Counted from the stretch's first letter, positions 50,875 through 60,076 are shown. The stretch: DNA of 64,000 nt from DASUBV01 sp963725175 (GCA_963725175.1 CAVRXH010000006.1:2356001-2420000); one strand, 5' to 3'. Notes: generated by a model from the letters alone, not told the origin. Program-made: numbers and translations.

Positions 50875-53800
50875 TTACGCCGAGTGCCCGGCGGTCTCGC
50901 CGAACACCGTCTCGATCAGTTCCTCGCACCAGTTGAGCAGGTCGTTGTCGCGCAGCGGCGGTGCGCCAAGCGACACGGTCTGCCCGGTGCCCGCGCGCGT
51001 GCTGCCTGAGCCCGAGCGGGTGCCTGGTGCGGCCTTGGGCACCGGTACGAGCATGGTACGCACTGCCGGCTTGAGCAGTGTCCGCGGGTACAGCCGCTGC
51101 ACCCGCACCTGCTTGGAGTCGGGCAGGTCGGCCGGCGAGAACCTGATGTGGTTGCCCTGCAGGGTGATGTCGGTGAGCCCGGACCGGCGCGCCCTGGCGC
51201 GCAGCCTGGCCACCGCGAGCAGGTTCTCCACCTGGGCGGGCACCGGGCCGTACCGGTCGGCCAGCTCCTCGCGGACGGCGTTGATGTCGGCCTGGCTGTC
51301 GATGGCCGCGATCCTGGTGTAGGCCTCCAGGCGGAGCCGCTCCCCGGTCACGTAGTCGTGCGGGATGTGCGCGTCCACCGGCAGCTCGATGCGGACCTCA
51401 GGCCGCTCGGCGGGCCCGTCGCCGCGCATCTCCCTGACCGCCTCGCCGATCATCTTCACGTACAGGTCGAAGCCGACGGCCGCGACGTGCCCGGACTGCT
51501 CGCCGCCCAGCAGGTTGCCCGCGCCGCGGATCTCCAGGTCCTTGAGGGCGATGTGCATGCCCGCGCCGACCCCGGTGTGCTGGGCGATGGTGGCCAGCCG
51601 CTCGTGCGCCGTCTCGGTCAGCGGCTTTTCCGGCGGGTAGAGGAAGTAGGCGTAGCCGCGTTCCCTGCTGCGCCCGACCCGGCCGCGGAGCTGGTGCAGC
51701 GCGGGCAGCCCGTAGATGTCGGCCCGGTCCACGATGAGCGTGTTGGCGTTCGGGATGTCAAGGCCGCTCTCCACGATGGTGGTGGCGACCAGCACGTCGA
51801 ACTCGCGCTCCACGAACTGGCTCATCACCTTCTCCAGCGTGTGCTCGTTCATCTGGCCGTGGCCCACCCCGACTCTGGCCTCGGGGACCAGCTCGGCGAG
51901 CCGCGCGGCGACCTTGTTGATCGAGGCCACCCGGTTGTGCACGAAGAACGCCTGGCCGTCGCGGAGCAGCTCGCGCCTGATGGCGGCGACGATCTGCTTC
52001 TCGTCGTAGGGGCCGACGGAGGTCAGCACCGGGTGCCGTTCCTCGGGCGGGGTGAGGATGGTGGACATCTCCCGGATCCCCGAGATGCCCATCTCCAGGG
52101 TGCGCGGGATCGGGGTGGCCGACATGGCCAGCACGTCTACCTCGGTGCGGAGCTGCTTGAGGTACTCCTTGTGCTCGACCCCGAACCGCTGCTCCTCGTC
52201 GATGATCACCAGCCCGAGCCGGTCGAACCTGGTCTCAGGAGAGAGCAGCCGGTGAGTGCCGATCACCACGTCCACCTTGCCGTCGGCCAGCCCGGCCAGC
52301 GTAGAGCTGACCTCCGCGTCGCTCTGGAACCGCGACAGCGGCCTGACCTCCACGGGGAACGGCGCGTACCGCTCGCTGAACGTGGCGAAGTGCTGGGCGG
52401 CCAGCAGCGTGGTGGGGGCCAGGATGGCAACCTGACGGCCGTCCTGCACCGCCTTGAACGCCGCCCGCACCGCGATCTCGGTCTTCCCGTAGCCGACGTC
52501 GCCGCAGATCAGCCGGTCCATCGGGACCGCCTTCTCCATGTCGGCCTTGACCTCGTCCACGGCCGCGAGCTGGTCGGGGGTCTCGATGTAGGGGAAGGCG
52601 TCCTCCAGCTCGCGCTGCCAGGGCGTGTCCTGCGCGAACGCGTGCCCGGGCGAGGCCATCCGTGCCTGGTACAGCCGGATCAGGCCCGCCGCGATGTCCC
52701 GGACCGCCTTGCGGGCCCGGCCCTTGGCCTTGGCCCAGTCCGCGCCGCCGAGCCGGTGCAGCGCCGGCGCCTCGCCGCCCGAGTACCTGGTGACCTCGTC
52801 GAGCTGGTCGGTCGGCAGGTACAGCCGGTCCGGCGGGTGGCCGCGCTTGCTCGGCGCGTACTCGATGATCAGGTAGTCCCTGGTCGCGCCCTGCACCGTC
52901 CGGCTGGTCATCGCCACGTACCGGCCCACGCCGTGCTGCTCGTGCACGATGTAGTCGCCGGGGGTGAGCTGGAGCGGGTCGATGCCGCCGCGACGGCGGC
53001 TCGGCATCCGCCCGCCCTGGCGGCGCCCGGCGGTCCGCTGCCCGGCCATGTCGGTCTCGGTGAGCACGGCCAGCCGCGCGGCCGGCCAGACAAACCCGAT
53101 GTCCAGCATCCCGGTCGCCACGCTGGCCAGCCCGGCCTCTGGCGTGGCTGCCAGGTCGCCGGCCGCCGACCCGTGCACCCCGATGCCCTCGGCGCGCAGC
53201 ATCTCGGCCAGCCGCTGGGCCGGCCCGTGCCCCTCGGTGACCAGCACCACCCGCCACTTGTCCGGCAGCCACCGCGCCACGTCGGTGAGCATCCGCGCCG
53301 TGTTGCCCCGGTAGCCGGTAGCGGGCTCCGCTTCGATACGGAACGAGGGCCGGCCGTCGGTGTCGCCCTCCTGGTCGGCCGGTTCCAGGCCGGCCTCCGG
53401 GGCTGGCGCCTCGCCCGCCGCCTCGCTCGCCGTGAACGGCGTGATGCTCCACCAGGGGATGTCCAGGTCGATGGCGCTGGCCCTGATGTCGGTGATGGAC
53501 CGGAAGGACGCGCCGCCCAGGTCCACCGGCACCTGGCCGCCCGCCGCCGCGTTGACCCAGGACGCGGCGAGAAACTCCTCGCTCGTGCTGACCAGGTCCG
53601 CCGCGCGGGCCCGGATCCGCTCCGGGTCGCAGGCGACCACCAGGCCGCCGTCTGGCACGTAGTCGAGCAGCAGTTCCATCCGCTCGCTGAGCACCGGAGC
53701 GAACGCCTCCATGCCCTCCACGGTGATGCCGTCGGCCAGCTTGCCGAGGACCTCGCCAAGCCCGGGCCACTCGGCGGCGAGCTGCTTGGCCCGGCCGCGC

Positions 53801-54567
53801 ACGATGGGGGTGAGCAGCAGTTCCCGGCAGGGCGGTGCCCACAGCCCGCCGTCGGCGATCTCCAGGCTGCGCTGGTCGGCCACCTTGAAGTAGCGGACCT
53901 CCTCGACCTCGTCGCCCCAGAAGTCGACCCGCAGCGGATGCTCCTCGGTCGGCGGGAACACATCCAGGATCCCGCCCCTGACCGCCAGGTCGCCGCGCTT
54001 CTCCACCAGCTCGGACCTGGCGTAGCCGATCTCCACCAGCCGGGTGACGACCTCTTCCAGGTCGGCCTGCTGGCCCTGGGCCAGGCTGACCGGCACCAGC
54101 TCGCCAAGCCCGCCGGTCATCGGCTGGAGCAGGCTGCGCACCGGCGTGGTGACGGCGAGCAGCGGCCCGGTGCGCGGGTCGGCGGGGTCCGGGTGGGCCA
54201 GCCGGCGCAGCACGGCAAGCCGCTGGCCCGAGGTGTCGGAGCGGGGCGACAGCCGCTCGTGCGGCAGCGTCTCCCAGGCCGGGAAGTAGCCGACGCTGTC
54301 GTGCGGCAGCAGCGAGCTGAGCGCCGCGGCCAGGTCCTCGGCCTCGCGGGCGGTGGCGGTGACGGCCAGCACGAACCGGCGCTGGTCCTGACCGGGCTGG
54401 TCCTGACCGGGCTCGGCCAGGCCGGTCAGCACGGCGGCGAGCACGGGCCGCAGCGCGGGCGGGGCGATCAGGTCGCCGCCGCCGGCCGCGCGCAGGGCGG
54501 CGTGGTCGAGCACGGCGCCGATCTGGGGGTCCTCGGTCATCGCCTGTAGCAGGCCGGAGAGGCTCAT
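50875..54567 (-). CDS. mfd: Transcription-repair coupling factor Mfd
   Basis: 1230 residues, full length. UvrB-homology N-terminus (VTATAREAEDLAAALSSLLP; PAWETLPHERLSPRSDTSGQ), RNA-polymerase-interacting domain (LTPGDYIVHEQHGVGRYVAM), then a RecG-like translocase with Walker A DRLICGDVGYGKTEIAVRAA near 688, DEEQ box VIIDEEQRFGVEHKEYL, SATPIPRTLEMGISGI and the TRG region GRVGRSRERGYAYF. Displaces RNA polymerase stalled at lesions and recruits UvrA. C-terminal TRCF domain is present (AERPEVRIELPVDAHIPHDY). The very long opposite-strand frame over this gene is a GC-bias shadow. Confidence 0.97.
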   Translation of the reverse strand: MSLSGLLQAMTEDPQIGAVLDHAALRAAGGGDLIAPPALRPVLAAVLTGLAEPGQDQPGQDQRRFVLAVTATAREAEDLAAALSSLLPHDSVGYFPAWETLPHERLSPRSDTSGQRLAVLRRLAHPDPADPRTGPLLAVTTPVRSLLQPMTGGLGELVPVSLAQGQQADLEEVVTRLVEIGYARSELVEKRGDLAVRGGILDVFPPTEEHPLRVDFWGDEVEEVRYFKVADQRSLEIADGGLWAPPCRELLLTPIVRGRAKQLAAEWPGLGEVLGKLADGITVEGMEAFAPVLSERMELLLDYVPDGGLVVACDPERIRARAADLVSTSEEFLAASWVNAAAGGQVPVDLGGASFRSITDIRASAIDLDIPWWSITPFTASEAAGEAPAPEAGLEPADQEGDTDGRPSFRIEAEPATGYRGNTARMLTDVARWLPDKWRVVLVTEGHGPAQRLAEMLRAEGIGVHGSAAGDLAATPEAGLASVATGMLDIGFVWPAARLAVLTETDMAGQRTAGRRQGGRMPSRRRGGIDPLQLTPGDYIVHEQHGVGRYVAMTSRTVQGATRDYLIIEYAPSKRGHPPDRLYLPTDQLDEVTRYSGGEAPALHRLGGADWAKAKGRARKAVRDIAAGLIRLYQARMASPGHAFAQDTPWQRELEDAFPYIETPDQLAAVDEVKADMEKAVPMDRLICGDVGYGKTEIAVRAAFKAVQDGRQVAILAPTTLLAAQHFATFSERYAPFPVEVRPLSRFQSDAEVSSTLAGLADGKVDVVIGTHRLLSPETRFDRLGLVIIDEEQRFGVEHKEYLKQLRTEVDVLAMSATPIPRTLEMGISGIREMSTILTPPEERHPVLTSVGPYDEKQIVAAIRRELLRDGQAFFVHNRVASINKVAARLAELVPEARVGVGHGQMNEHTLEKVMSQFVEREFDVLVATTIVESGLDIPNANTLIVDRADIYGLPALHQLRGRVGRSRERGYAYFLYPPEKPLTETAHERLATIAQHTGVGAGMHIALKDLEIRGAGNLLGGEQSGHVAAVGFDLYVKMIGEAVREMRGDGPAERPEVRIELPVDAHIPHDYVTGERLRLEAYTRIAAIDSQADINAVREELADRYGPVPAQVENLLAVARLRARARRSGLTDITLQGNHIRFSPADLPDSKQVRVQRLYPRTLLKPAVRTMLVPVPKAAPGTRSGSGSTRAGTGQTVSLGAPPLRDNDLLNWCEELIETVFGETAGHSA

Positions 54568-54777
54568 GACGTCCTTACTTCAGCAGCGTCTGGGCAGCAC
54601 GAAACGCCCGCGACCAGCGCGAAGACGGCTGTGACGGTGCGTGCGGACGCCGGCGGACGGCCAGCGGCGGGTACCTCCAGCTTACGGGACCTGGCGCGGT
54701 GGCCGGGGCGGTCCCCGCGGTACTCGGCCGAACCTGGGTTCACCACGCCCGCGCAATCTCAGCCACTAAAGGAAGTC

Positions 54778-55599
54778 ATGCGGCTACGCTATGGAACCGT
54801 GGCAAGAGGGAGCAGACTTCTCGTGACCCGCGAGCCCTCGGCCGGCGGGCAGTCGGCCGAGGGTGGGACCGGGCTGTTTACGCGCTCGGTGCTTGACTAC
54901 GCCGCGCACCGGCCGGGCGAACCGGTCGCGTTGCTTCAGGCCGGCTGCGTCACCGCGGGCGACGACCTGGACATGGCCGGGCTGCGCGCCGCCCGCTGCG
55001 TGCTCACCCTCACCCTGCTTGACGACGACAACAAGGTGACCAGGAAAGCGATGGCCGCCCGGCCCGACCTGCGCGGCGCGGTACTCGGTGACCTGCGGAC
55101 CGTGCCGCTGGCGCCGCGCTCGGCGGACATCGTGCACTGCCCGATGCTGCTGGACCGGATCCGCAACGCCGAGCTGGTGCTCGGCCGCCTGGTGGACGCG
55201 CTGCGCCCCGGCGGCATGCTGCTGCTGCGCACCGCCGACCGGCAGAGCGCGGCCGGGTTACTCGACCGCACGCTGCCGGGGCCGCTGCGCGCGGCGGCCT
55301 GGCGCCGCCTGCGCCCCGGCGAGCCAGGCCCCTACCCGGCCGTCTACGAGGACGTGGCCTCACCGCGCGGGATCCAGGCCTTCGTCACCCGGCACGGCCT
55401 GGTGATCGCGCACCGGGAGACCCGCAGCGGGCTGGCCGGCCGCAGGCGGCCGGTGCTGGGCGCGGCGCGGGCGCTGGTGGCGGCGGCCTCCCGTGGCCGG
55501 CTCAGCGCGGCGCATGACGAGCTGGCCTACGTGATCCGCAAGCCCGAGGACCGGTTCGCCAGGCTGCTTTCAGCGGACACCAGGCCACCACCCCAGTGA
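54778..55599 (+). CDS. SAM-dependent methyltransferase-like protein
   Basis: 273 residues from the ATG at 54778, two bases after AAAGGAAG. The order of motifs fits a class I methyltransferase, but the first glycine-rich SAM motif is poorly kept: VALLQAGCVTAGDDLDMAGL replaces the usual DLGCGxG. Later motifs are clearer: LRGAVLGDLRTVPLAPRSAD, IVHCPMLLDRIRN, RLVDALRPGGMLLLRTADR. SAM binding is therefore uncertain. Divergent from mfd. Substrate unknown. Confidence 0.65.
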   Translation: MRLRYGTVARGSRLLVTREPSAGGQSAEGGTGLFTRSVLDYAAHRPGEPVALLQAGCVTAGDDLDMAGLRAARCVLTLTLLDDDNKVTRKAMAARPDLRGAVLGDLRTVPLAPRSADIVHCPMLLDRIRNAELVLGRLVDALRPGGMLLLRTADRQSAAGLLDRTLPGPLRAAAWRRLRPGEPGPYPAVYEDVASPRGIQAFVTRHGLVIAHRETRSGLAGRRRPVLGAARALVAAASRGRLSAAHDELAYVIRKPEDRFARLLSADTRPPPQ

Positions 55600-55720
55600 C
55601 GCGCGGGCGCGGGCCGCCAGGCCCGCGCGTGTAGCCTCGTGGGTGCCTGACCGGCACAGGCGCCCAGAAGGCGTGACGGCGCGCTCGCGCGAGCGGGCGC
55701 TCGGCGGATGGAGGATGCAC

Positions 55721-57361
55721 GTGACGGCGCAGGCCCAGGCGGACTCACGCGCGGGCGGTACCGGCGGCCCCGCTGGCGGCGACCTCGGGGCGATGCCCTG
55801 GCGGACGCTCAGCGACAGTCAGCTCGCCGATCTTGAGCTGCTGCTGTCAGGTGCGTTCTGGCCGGTGGCGGGTTTCATGACGATGGCCGACGCGGCCGCC
55901 GTCGCGGCCTCCTGGCAGCTCGCCGACGGTACGCCGTTCCCCGTCCCTGTGACGCTAGACGTGCCGGCGGACGCCGTCCCCGCCGACGCGGGATACCTGG
56001 CGCTGGCCGATCCCGAGGGCACCCCGCTGGCGGTGCTGCGGATCGCCGAGCGCACGACGCTGGCCGGCGATCAGGACCTGGTACGGCTGGCCGGACCGGT
56101 CACCGCGCGGCGGGTCCCCGAGCACGGGCCGTTCCGGCGGCTGATGCTCACCCCGGCCGCGGCGCGGGAGGCCGCGCCGGAGGGCCTGGTGCTGGCCTGG
56201 GCGGGTCGCGGGCCGCTGCACGGCCGCCAGATCGGCCAGCTCAGGCACCTGGCCGGGCAGCTCAGGGCGCGACTGCTGATCCTGCCGCTGACCGGCGGCC
56301 AGGCCGAGGTCGTGACCCGGCCAGAGGCGCTGGTCCGGGCCGCGATGGCGGCGGCGGGCAGCCTGCCGTCCGACACCAGGGTCATCCCGGTCCCGCTGGC
56401 CCCGCGCCAGGGCGCCCCGGCCGACGCGCAAGCCCGCGAGGTCGCGATCCGGGCCAGGATCGCCGCCGCCTACGGCGCGACGCACCTGATGGCCGACGGC
56501 GACGCCCTGGCGGCGCTCGGCCAGGCGCCGGGCGCCGCCGGGACCACCGCCGGCGCGGCGGGCAGCGGCCAGGTGGCCGGCGGCTTCGAGCTGCCGGCCG
56601 CGCTCATCCCGGTGCTGCCGTCCGGGGACTGGGCCTACGACCCCCGCGCCGAGGTGTGGCGGCCGCTCGCGCTCATCGAGGCCGGCACTGAGCAGGAGGA
56701 CCTGTCCGCCGACCAGCTCGGCGACCTGCTGGACGCGGGCGCGCCGGTGCCCGAGTGGTTCACCCCGCCGGGCGTGGCCCGCGAGCTGCGGCGGGCCAGG
56801 CCGCCCAGGTCCGCGCGCGGGTTCGTGCTCTTCCTCACCGGCCTGTCCGGCTCGGGCAAGTCCACGATCGCCAGGGACCTGCGCGACGTGCTGGCCGAGC
56901 GCGGCGACCGGCGGGTCACGCTGCTCGACGGCGACCTGGTGCGGAGCCTGCTCTCGGCGGGCAGCGCGTTCTCCCGCGCCGACCGGGACCTCAACATCGC
57001 CAGGATCGGCTACGTCGCGGCCGAGGTAGCCAGGCACGGCGGCATCGCCATCTGCGCGCCGATCGCGCCGTTCGCCCAGGCCAGGCAGCGCGTCAGGGAG
57101 ATGGTCAGCGAGGTCGGCGACTTCCTGCTGATCCACGTCGCGACGCCGATCGAGGTCTGCGAGGCCAGGGACCGCAAGGGCCTGTACGCACGGGCGCGGG
57201 CCGGGCTGATCACCCAGTTCACCGGCATCTCCGACCCCTACGAGGAACCGGCCGACGCGGACCTGGTCATCGACACCTCGCTGCTGACTGAGCACGAGGC
57301 GGTCGCCGGGGTGCTGCGGCTGCTGACCTCGGGCGGCTGGCTCGGCGCCGACCAGGCCTGA
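55721..57361 (+). CDS. cysC: APS kinase with degenerate N-terminal ATP-sulfurylase-like domain
   Basis: 546 residues from the GTG at 55721 (GGAGG six bases upstream; the ATG at 55715 sits on that site). Residues 1-350 look like ATP sulfurylase: QLADLELLLSGAFWPVAGFM and LADGTPFPVPVTLDV are its PUA-like start. The catalytic QTRNPxHRxH motif, however, reads LAWAGRGPLHGRQIGQ at about 157-170, with the Gln, Asn and second His changed, so that domain is probably inactive. The APS kinase domain is intact: Walker A FLTGLSGSGKSTIARDL near 373, LLDGDLVRSLL, FSRADRDLNIARIG and IAPFAQARQRVREM. Makes PAPS for sulfonation and sulfate assimilation; links functionally to sulfur genes elsewhere in the window (inference). 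Confidence 0.82.
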   Translation: MTAQAQADSRAGGTGGPAGGDLGAMPWRTLSDSQLADLELLLSGAFWPVAGFMTMADAAAVAASWQLADGTPFPVPVTLDVPADAVPADAGYLALADPEGTPLAVLRIAERTTLAGDQDLVRLAGPVTARRVPEHGPFRRLMLTPAAAREAAPEGLVLAWAGRGPLHGRQIGQLRHLAGQLRARLLILPLTGGQAEVVTRPEALVRAAMAAAGSLPSDTRVIPVPLAPRQGAPADAQAREVAIRARIAAAYGATHLMADGDALAALGQAPGAAGTTAGAAGSGQVAGGFELPAALIPVLPSGDWAYDPRAEVWRPLALIEAGTEQEDLSADQLGDLLDAGAPVPEWFTPPGVARELRRARPPRSARGFVLFLTGLSGSGKSTIARDLRDVLAERGDRRVTLLDGDLVRSLLSAGSAFSRADRDLNIARIGYVAAEVARHGGIAICAPIAPFAQARQRVREMVSEVGDFLLIHVATPIEVCEARDRKGLYARARAGLITQFTGISDPYEEPADADLVIDTSLLTEHEAVAGVLRLLTSGGWLGADQA

Positions 57362-57396
57362 CTATCGCCCGCACGAGGCGCGGCTAGGCCACGCGC

Positions 57397-57639
57397 CTAG
57401 TCGATGTCCTCGGCCTTCGCGCCGTCGTCCAGGCGGTCCCTGACGCTGGTAATCCGCCGCGAAATGGATCCGGCCATCGCCTCACGCTGCCGCGACAGCA
57501 GCACGTAGCTGGAGACGGCGCTTACCAGCGCGGCGATGCCGAGCAGCACGATGCCGCGCGCGCCGACCAGGTACAGCAGCACGAGCGCGACGACGAAGAT
57601 GCCCAGCCGAAGCGTCGTGTAGGACAACGTGGCACGCAT
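57397..57639 (-). CDS. DUF4229 small membrane protein
   Basis: 80 residues from the ATG at 57639 (AAGGTGG five bases upstream); the longer frame to 57726 is a poor extension. Two hydrophobic segments, LRLGIFVVALVLLYLVGARG and IVLLGIAALVSAVSSYVLLS, then a charged tail RQREAMAGSISRRITSVRDR. Matches DUF4229, common near menaquinone or cytochrome genes in Actinobacteria. Function unknown. Convergent with the APS kinase gene. Confidence 0.82.
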   Translation of the reverse strand: MRATLSYTTLRLGIFVVALVLLYLVGARGIVLLGIAALVSAVSSYVLLSRQREAMAGSISRRITSVRDRLDDGAKAEDID

Positions 57640-57775
57640 GGCTGCCACCTTATTCGTATCCCGTGGCGGGCCGCGCCGCCGGTGCCGCCCCAGCCCTCGG
57701 ACAGGCCATACGAGAACAGACGACACAAGGTTCGCTAGAACCGAACTTACGGAATCTAGGGATAAAAATGCTGTT

Positions 57776-57795
57776 TGTCGCTATGTTCTGCGACA
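57776..57795. promoter_or_regulatory. Inverted repeat upstream of bldC
   Basis: TGTCGC (57776-57781) and GCGACA (57790-57795), perfect six-base arms, eight-base centre, 35 bases before the bldC start. Could be an operator or a leader hairpin. Confidence 0.35.
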
Positions 57796-57829
57796 CTTAG
57801 GACAGGGTTGAGCGACGCAGGAGGGGACC

Positions 57830-58030
57830 ATGGAAGGGAACAGTGAGCGCTTGCTTACTCCGGGGGAGGTGGCTGCGCTTTTCCGGGTGGATCCGAAGAC
57901 AGTCACTCGCTGGGCCGCATCCGGGCGCATTAGCAGCATTCGCACTCCCGGCGGGCACCGCCGGTTCCGCGAGTCAGAGGTCCGGGCGCTCCTAGGGATG
58001 GATGCCGGCACCGCCGGAACGGCGGTATAG
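57830..58030 (+). CDS. bldC: BldC-type developmental regulator (MerR-like HTH)
   Basis: 66 residues, ATG preceded by AGGAGGGGACC. A bare MerR winged helix with no effector domain: LLTPGEVAALFRVDPKTVTR and WAASGRISSIRTPGGHRRFR. The match to Streptomyces BldC is close over the whole domain, and the length agrees. BldC binds head-to-tail on AT-rich direct repeats and delays sporulation (family knowledge). Its presence suggests, but does not prove, a differentiating life cycle; homologues also occur in mycobacteria. Stands alone. Confidence 0.93.
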   Translation: MEGNSERLLTPGEVAALFRVDPKTVTRWAASGRISSIRTPGGHRRFRESEVRALLGMDAGTAGTAV

Positions 58031-58109
58031 CCGACCACCATCGGCGAGCAACGAGTCTCTCGGTCAGTAATAGCGGGATAGGAGCCGGCTGGCTACCCGC
58101 GGCCAGCCG

Positions 58110-58391
58110 TCACCCCCGTTCGCTGCCCTCCGCCGGGTCCGGCGGCGGGACTGCGCTGCCGTGCCTGGCCAGGAAGTCCATGAACTCGCGCCGCAGCGGC
58201 TCATCGCCTTCGCGCCAGCGCCGGCGACGCTCGTCGTACTCCTCTTGCGTCAGCGCGCCCTCCGCGAGTCGCGCATAGTCGGCGTCGGACGGGCCGATCT
58301 CGACGTATGCCTCGCTCATGACGGTGCCGTCATCGCTGATCGCCGAGTCGGGGACCAGCAGGTTGCCGTTGGGTAGCCGTATCACGTACAT
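58110..58391 (-). CDS. Small acidic protein downstream of the zincin-like gene, possible partner
   Basis: 93 residues, family not recognised. Starts MYVIRLPNGNLLVPDSAISD, and contains a charged helical segment (LTQEEYDERRRRWREGDEPL) with many Asp and Glu. No signal peptide or membrane helix. It begins 18 bases after the stop of the zincin-like gene on the same strand, so the two should be cotranscribed. A small acidic cytosolic protein behind a toxin-like enzyme is a common layout for immunity or antitoxin proteins, but there is no sequence evidence of such a function. Confidence 0.65.
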   Translation of the reverse strand: MYVIRLPNGNLLVPDSAISDDGTVMSEAYVEIGPSDADYARLAEGALTQEEYDERRRRWREGDEPLRREFMDFLARHGSAVPPPDPAEGSERG

Positions 58392-58409
58392 CGCTCGCTG
58401 CTCACTCCA

Positions 58410-59477
58410 TCAGATGCCGTAACGCATGTTGAAATAGAGCATCACGTTCAGCGCCGACCTAGTATCTCCGCCGAGCATATCCACGAGTGCGGGCCGCTGC
58501 CGGGAAGCGATGGCAGCGAAGCTGTCGGCGAAGAACTCCCGTCGGCCGAGCGCCCCGCGCTGGCGGTGCAGGTTGCTCACCAGATGCGGCTGACACTGCT
58601 CGTACAGGGCACAGAATTCGGCGGAGTCCGACTGCCAGTGCCCGCCAGACCCGTCGATGTCATCCAGCGCGTGCCCTACCTCGTGGCACATCACATCCGG
58701 AGTCGGCGACGGCCGTGAGCCCACCACGATCTTCCGCTCGCCGTAGGCGCCGGCGCAGGCGTCCCAGGTGGCCCGCCCCGAGGGCAGCGGCACTCCGCTG
58801 AGCTGGCCCATGTCATCCAGGTCAGGCACGCCGCCGCGGCCGACGTGAATGGCCTCAAGGCCGGCCGACAGCCGGTCCTTGATCAGCCGGGGCAGGTCAG
58901 CCAGCCGGTCGATCGCCGTGACGGCCTCCGGCGGCGGCACGGCGTCACGCGCCCACTCGCGATGCAGCACCTTTTCCAGGCTGCCGCAGTCCCGCCAGCC
59001 CGCCGCCGTCCGGTTCCCCTCGGCGACCTGGTACCAGGGCATCGCGGCCCGGCCGACCGGCTGGCCCGCGGGCCGCGCCTTCGCGGCGGTCGCCGGGGGC
59101 GCTGCCGCGGCCTGGGGCCTGGCGCCAGTCGCCTGCCGGGTATCCGCCGCCTGCCGGGTGTCGGCCGCCGACAGCCGGATGGCCGCACGGGCCAGCCCGC
59201 GTCCGCCGCGACCGGAATCGCGGCCGAAACCAAATATCGGACGGCCCTGAGTGCGCGCCGGGGCCGGACCGGTATCCGGGCGACCCGGGCTCGCCGGGCC
59301 CGTCCCCGCCTGGACGCCGCCCTGGACGCCGAAATTACCGGCGGGCCGGGACGATCGGCGGTGGCTTCCCGGTGCCGATCCGGGGCGGGCGGCCTGGCCG
59401 GCCTGCCCAGGTGGGCCGCCTTCCGGGGCGGCACCGCTGCGCGCGCGCCGTGACCGGCCGAGTAACCAGAGCCGCAT
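58410..59477 (-). CDS. Zincin-like metallopeptidase domain protein, toxin-like
   Basis: 355 residues from the ATG at 59477 (GGGAG eight bases upstream). The first 140 residues are Arg/Pro/Ala/Gly-rich and probably disordered, with a short internal repeat (AADTRQAADTRQATGARPQA). The C-terminal 190 residues have the zinc site DVMCHEVGHALDDIDGSGGH (HExxH near 265) and a plausible third ligand in GRREFFADSFAA. Similar zincins occur at the C-terminus of polymorphic toxins and resemble the anthrax lethal factor (ATLF) fold. No signal peptide, so any export would need a contractile or type VII/ESX-like system, none of which is in view. Followed by the 93-residue protein. Confidence 0.68.
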   Translation of the reverse strand: MRLWLLGRSRRARSGAAPEGGPPGQAGQAARPGSAPGSHRRSSRPAGNFGVQGGVQAGTGPASPGRPDTGPAPARTQGRPIFGFGRDSGRGGRGLARAAIRLSAADTRQAADTRQATGARPQAAAAPPATAAKARPAGQPVGRAAMPWYQVAEGNRTAAGWRDCGSLEKVLHREWARDAVPPPEAVTAIDRLADLPRLIKDRLSAGLEAIHVGRGGVPDLDDMGQLSGVPLPSGRATWDACAGAYGERKIVVGSRPSPTPDVMCHEVGHALDDIDGSGGHWQSDSAEFCALYEQCQPHLVSNLHRQRGALGRREFFADSFAAIASRQRPALVDMLGGDTRSALNVMLYFNMRYGI

Positions 59478-59628
59478 CGCCCGCACTCCCTGAGATCGTC
59501 AAGGCCGCCAGGCTATGCCGAATCAGCGTCGGCCGTCACCTGTCGTCACAGTCCATCACGAATTATGGTCAGCCGTCACCAGTAAGACGGACTGCCAGAA
59601 TTCACCACGCACCCGCTCAGCCAGCCGC

Positions 59629-59640
59629 TAGGCTGCGGAC
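59629..59640 (+). promoter_or_regulatory. -10 box of a leaderless PLDc_N-protein transcript
   Basis: TAGGCT at 59629-59634 fits TANNNT; its last T is seven positions before the ATG at 59641, predicting transcription from the A of the ATG. No ribosome site. Confidence 0.5.
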
Positions 59641-60048
59641 ATGGTGCTCGGATGTCTTATTTTCGCCCTATTTACGGTCGGCCTCGTCGTGCCGTGCGTG
59701 ATCGATGTGGCGACCTCGCCGCCGTGGGCCACCCGGACCTTGTCCAAGGGGACGTGGCTCCTGGTCACCATCGTGCTGTCCGTGCCCGGCTGCGCCGCCT
59801 GGCTGATCGCCGGCCGGCCGCGGCGGCTGCCACTGCTGCCCAGAGGCGAGCCGGCCGGGCTGCGGATCGGGCCGGCTGAGGCGCTGCGCAGGCACCCGGC
59901 GGGCCGGGCCATGGGCCTGGACCTCGACGAGCATTCCGGCCTGGACCCCGATATCCGGCGTCGGCGCAGGTGCCTGGGACCGGACGACGACCCTGATTTT
60001 CTGCTGGAGCTGGAGCGCCGCATCCGCGACTCCCGCGACGGCGGCTAG
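59641..60048 (+). CDS. PLDc_N (cardiolipin-synthase N-terminal-like) membrane protein
   Basis: 135 residues. Two membrane segments, LGCLIFALFTVGLVVPCVID and KGTWLLVTIVLSVPGCAAWL, with the PLDc_N pattern (TLSKGTWLLVTIVLSVPGCA then WLIAGRP). The remaining 80 residues are cytoplasmic and charged (RRRRCLGPDDDPDFLLELER). The catalytic HKD domains of cardiolipin synthase are absent. Membrane-related role unknown. Leaderless start. Confidence 0.78.
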   Translation: MVLGCLIFALFTVGLVVPCVIDVATSPPWATRTLSKGTWLLVTIVLSVPGCAAWLIAGRPRRLPLLPRGEPAGLRIGPAEALRRHPAGRAMGLDLDEHSGLDPDIRRRRRCLGPDDDPDFLLELERRIRDSRDGG

Positions 60049-60076
60049 CCGGTCCGGGCCGGCTAGCCGCCGAGCG

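Noticed and set aside
51148..54549. 1133-residue open frame opposite mfd
   Set aside because: Arg/Gly/Pro/His-rich shadow caused by high GC content; mfd on the other strand is a full-length match.
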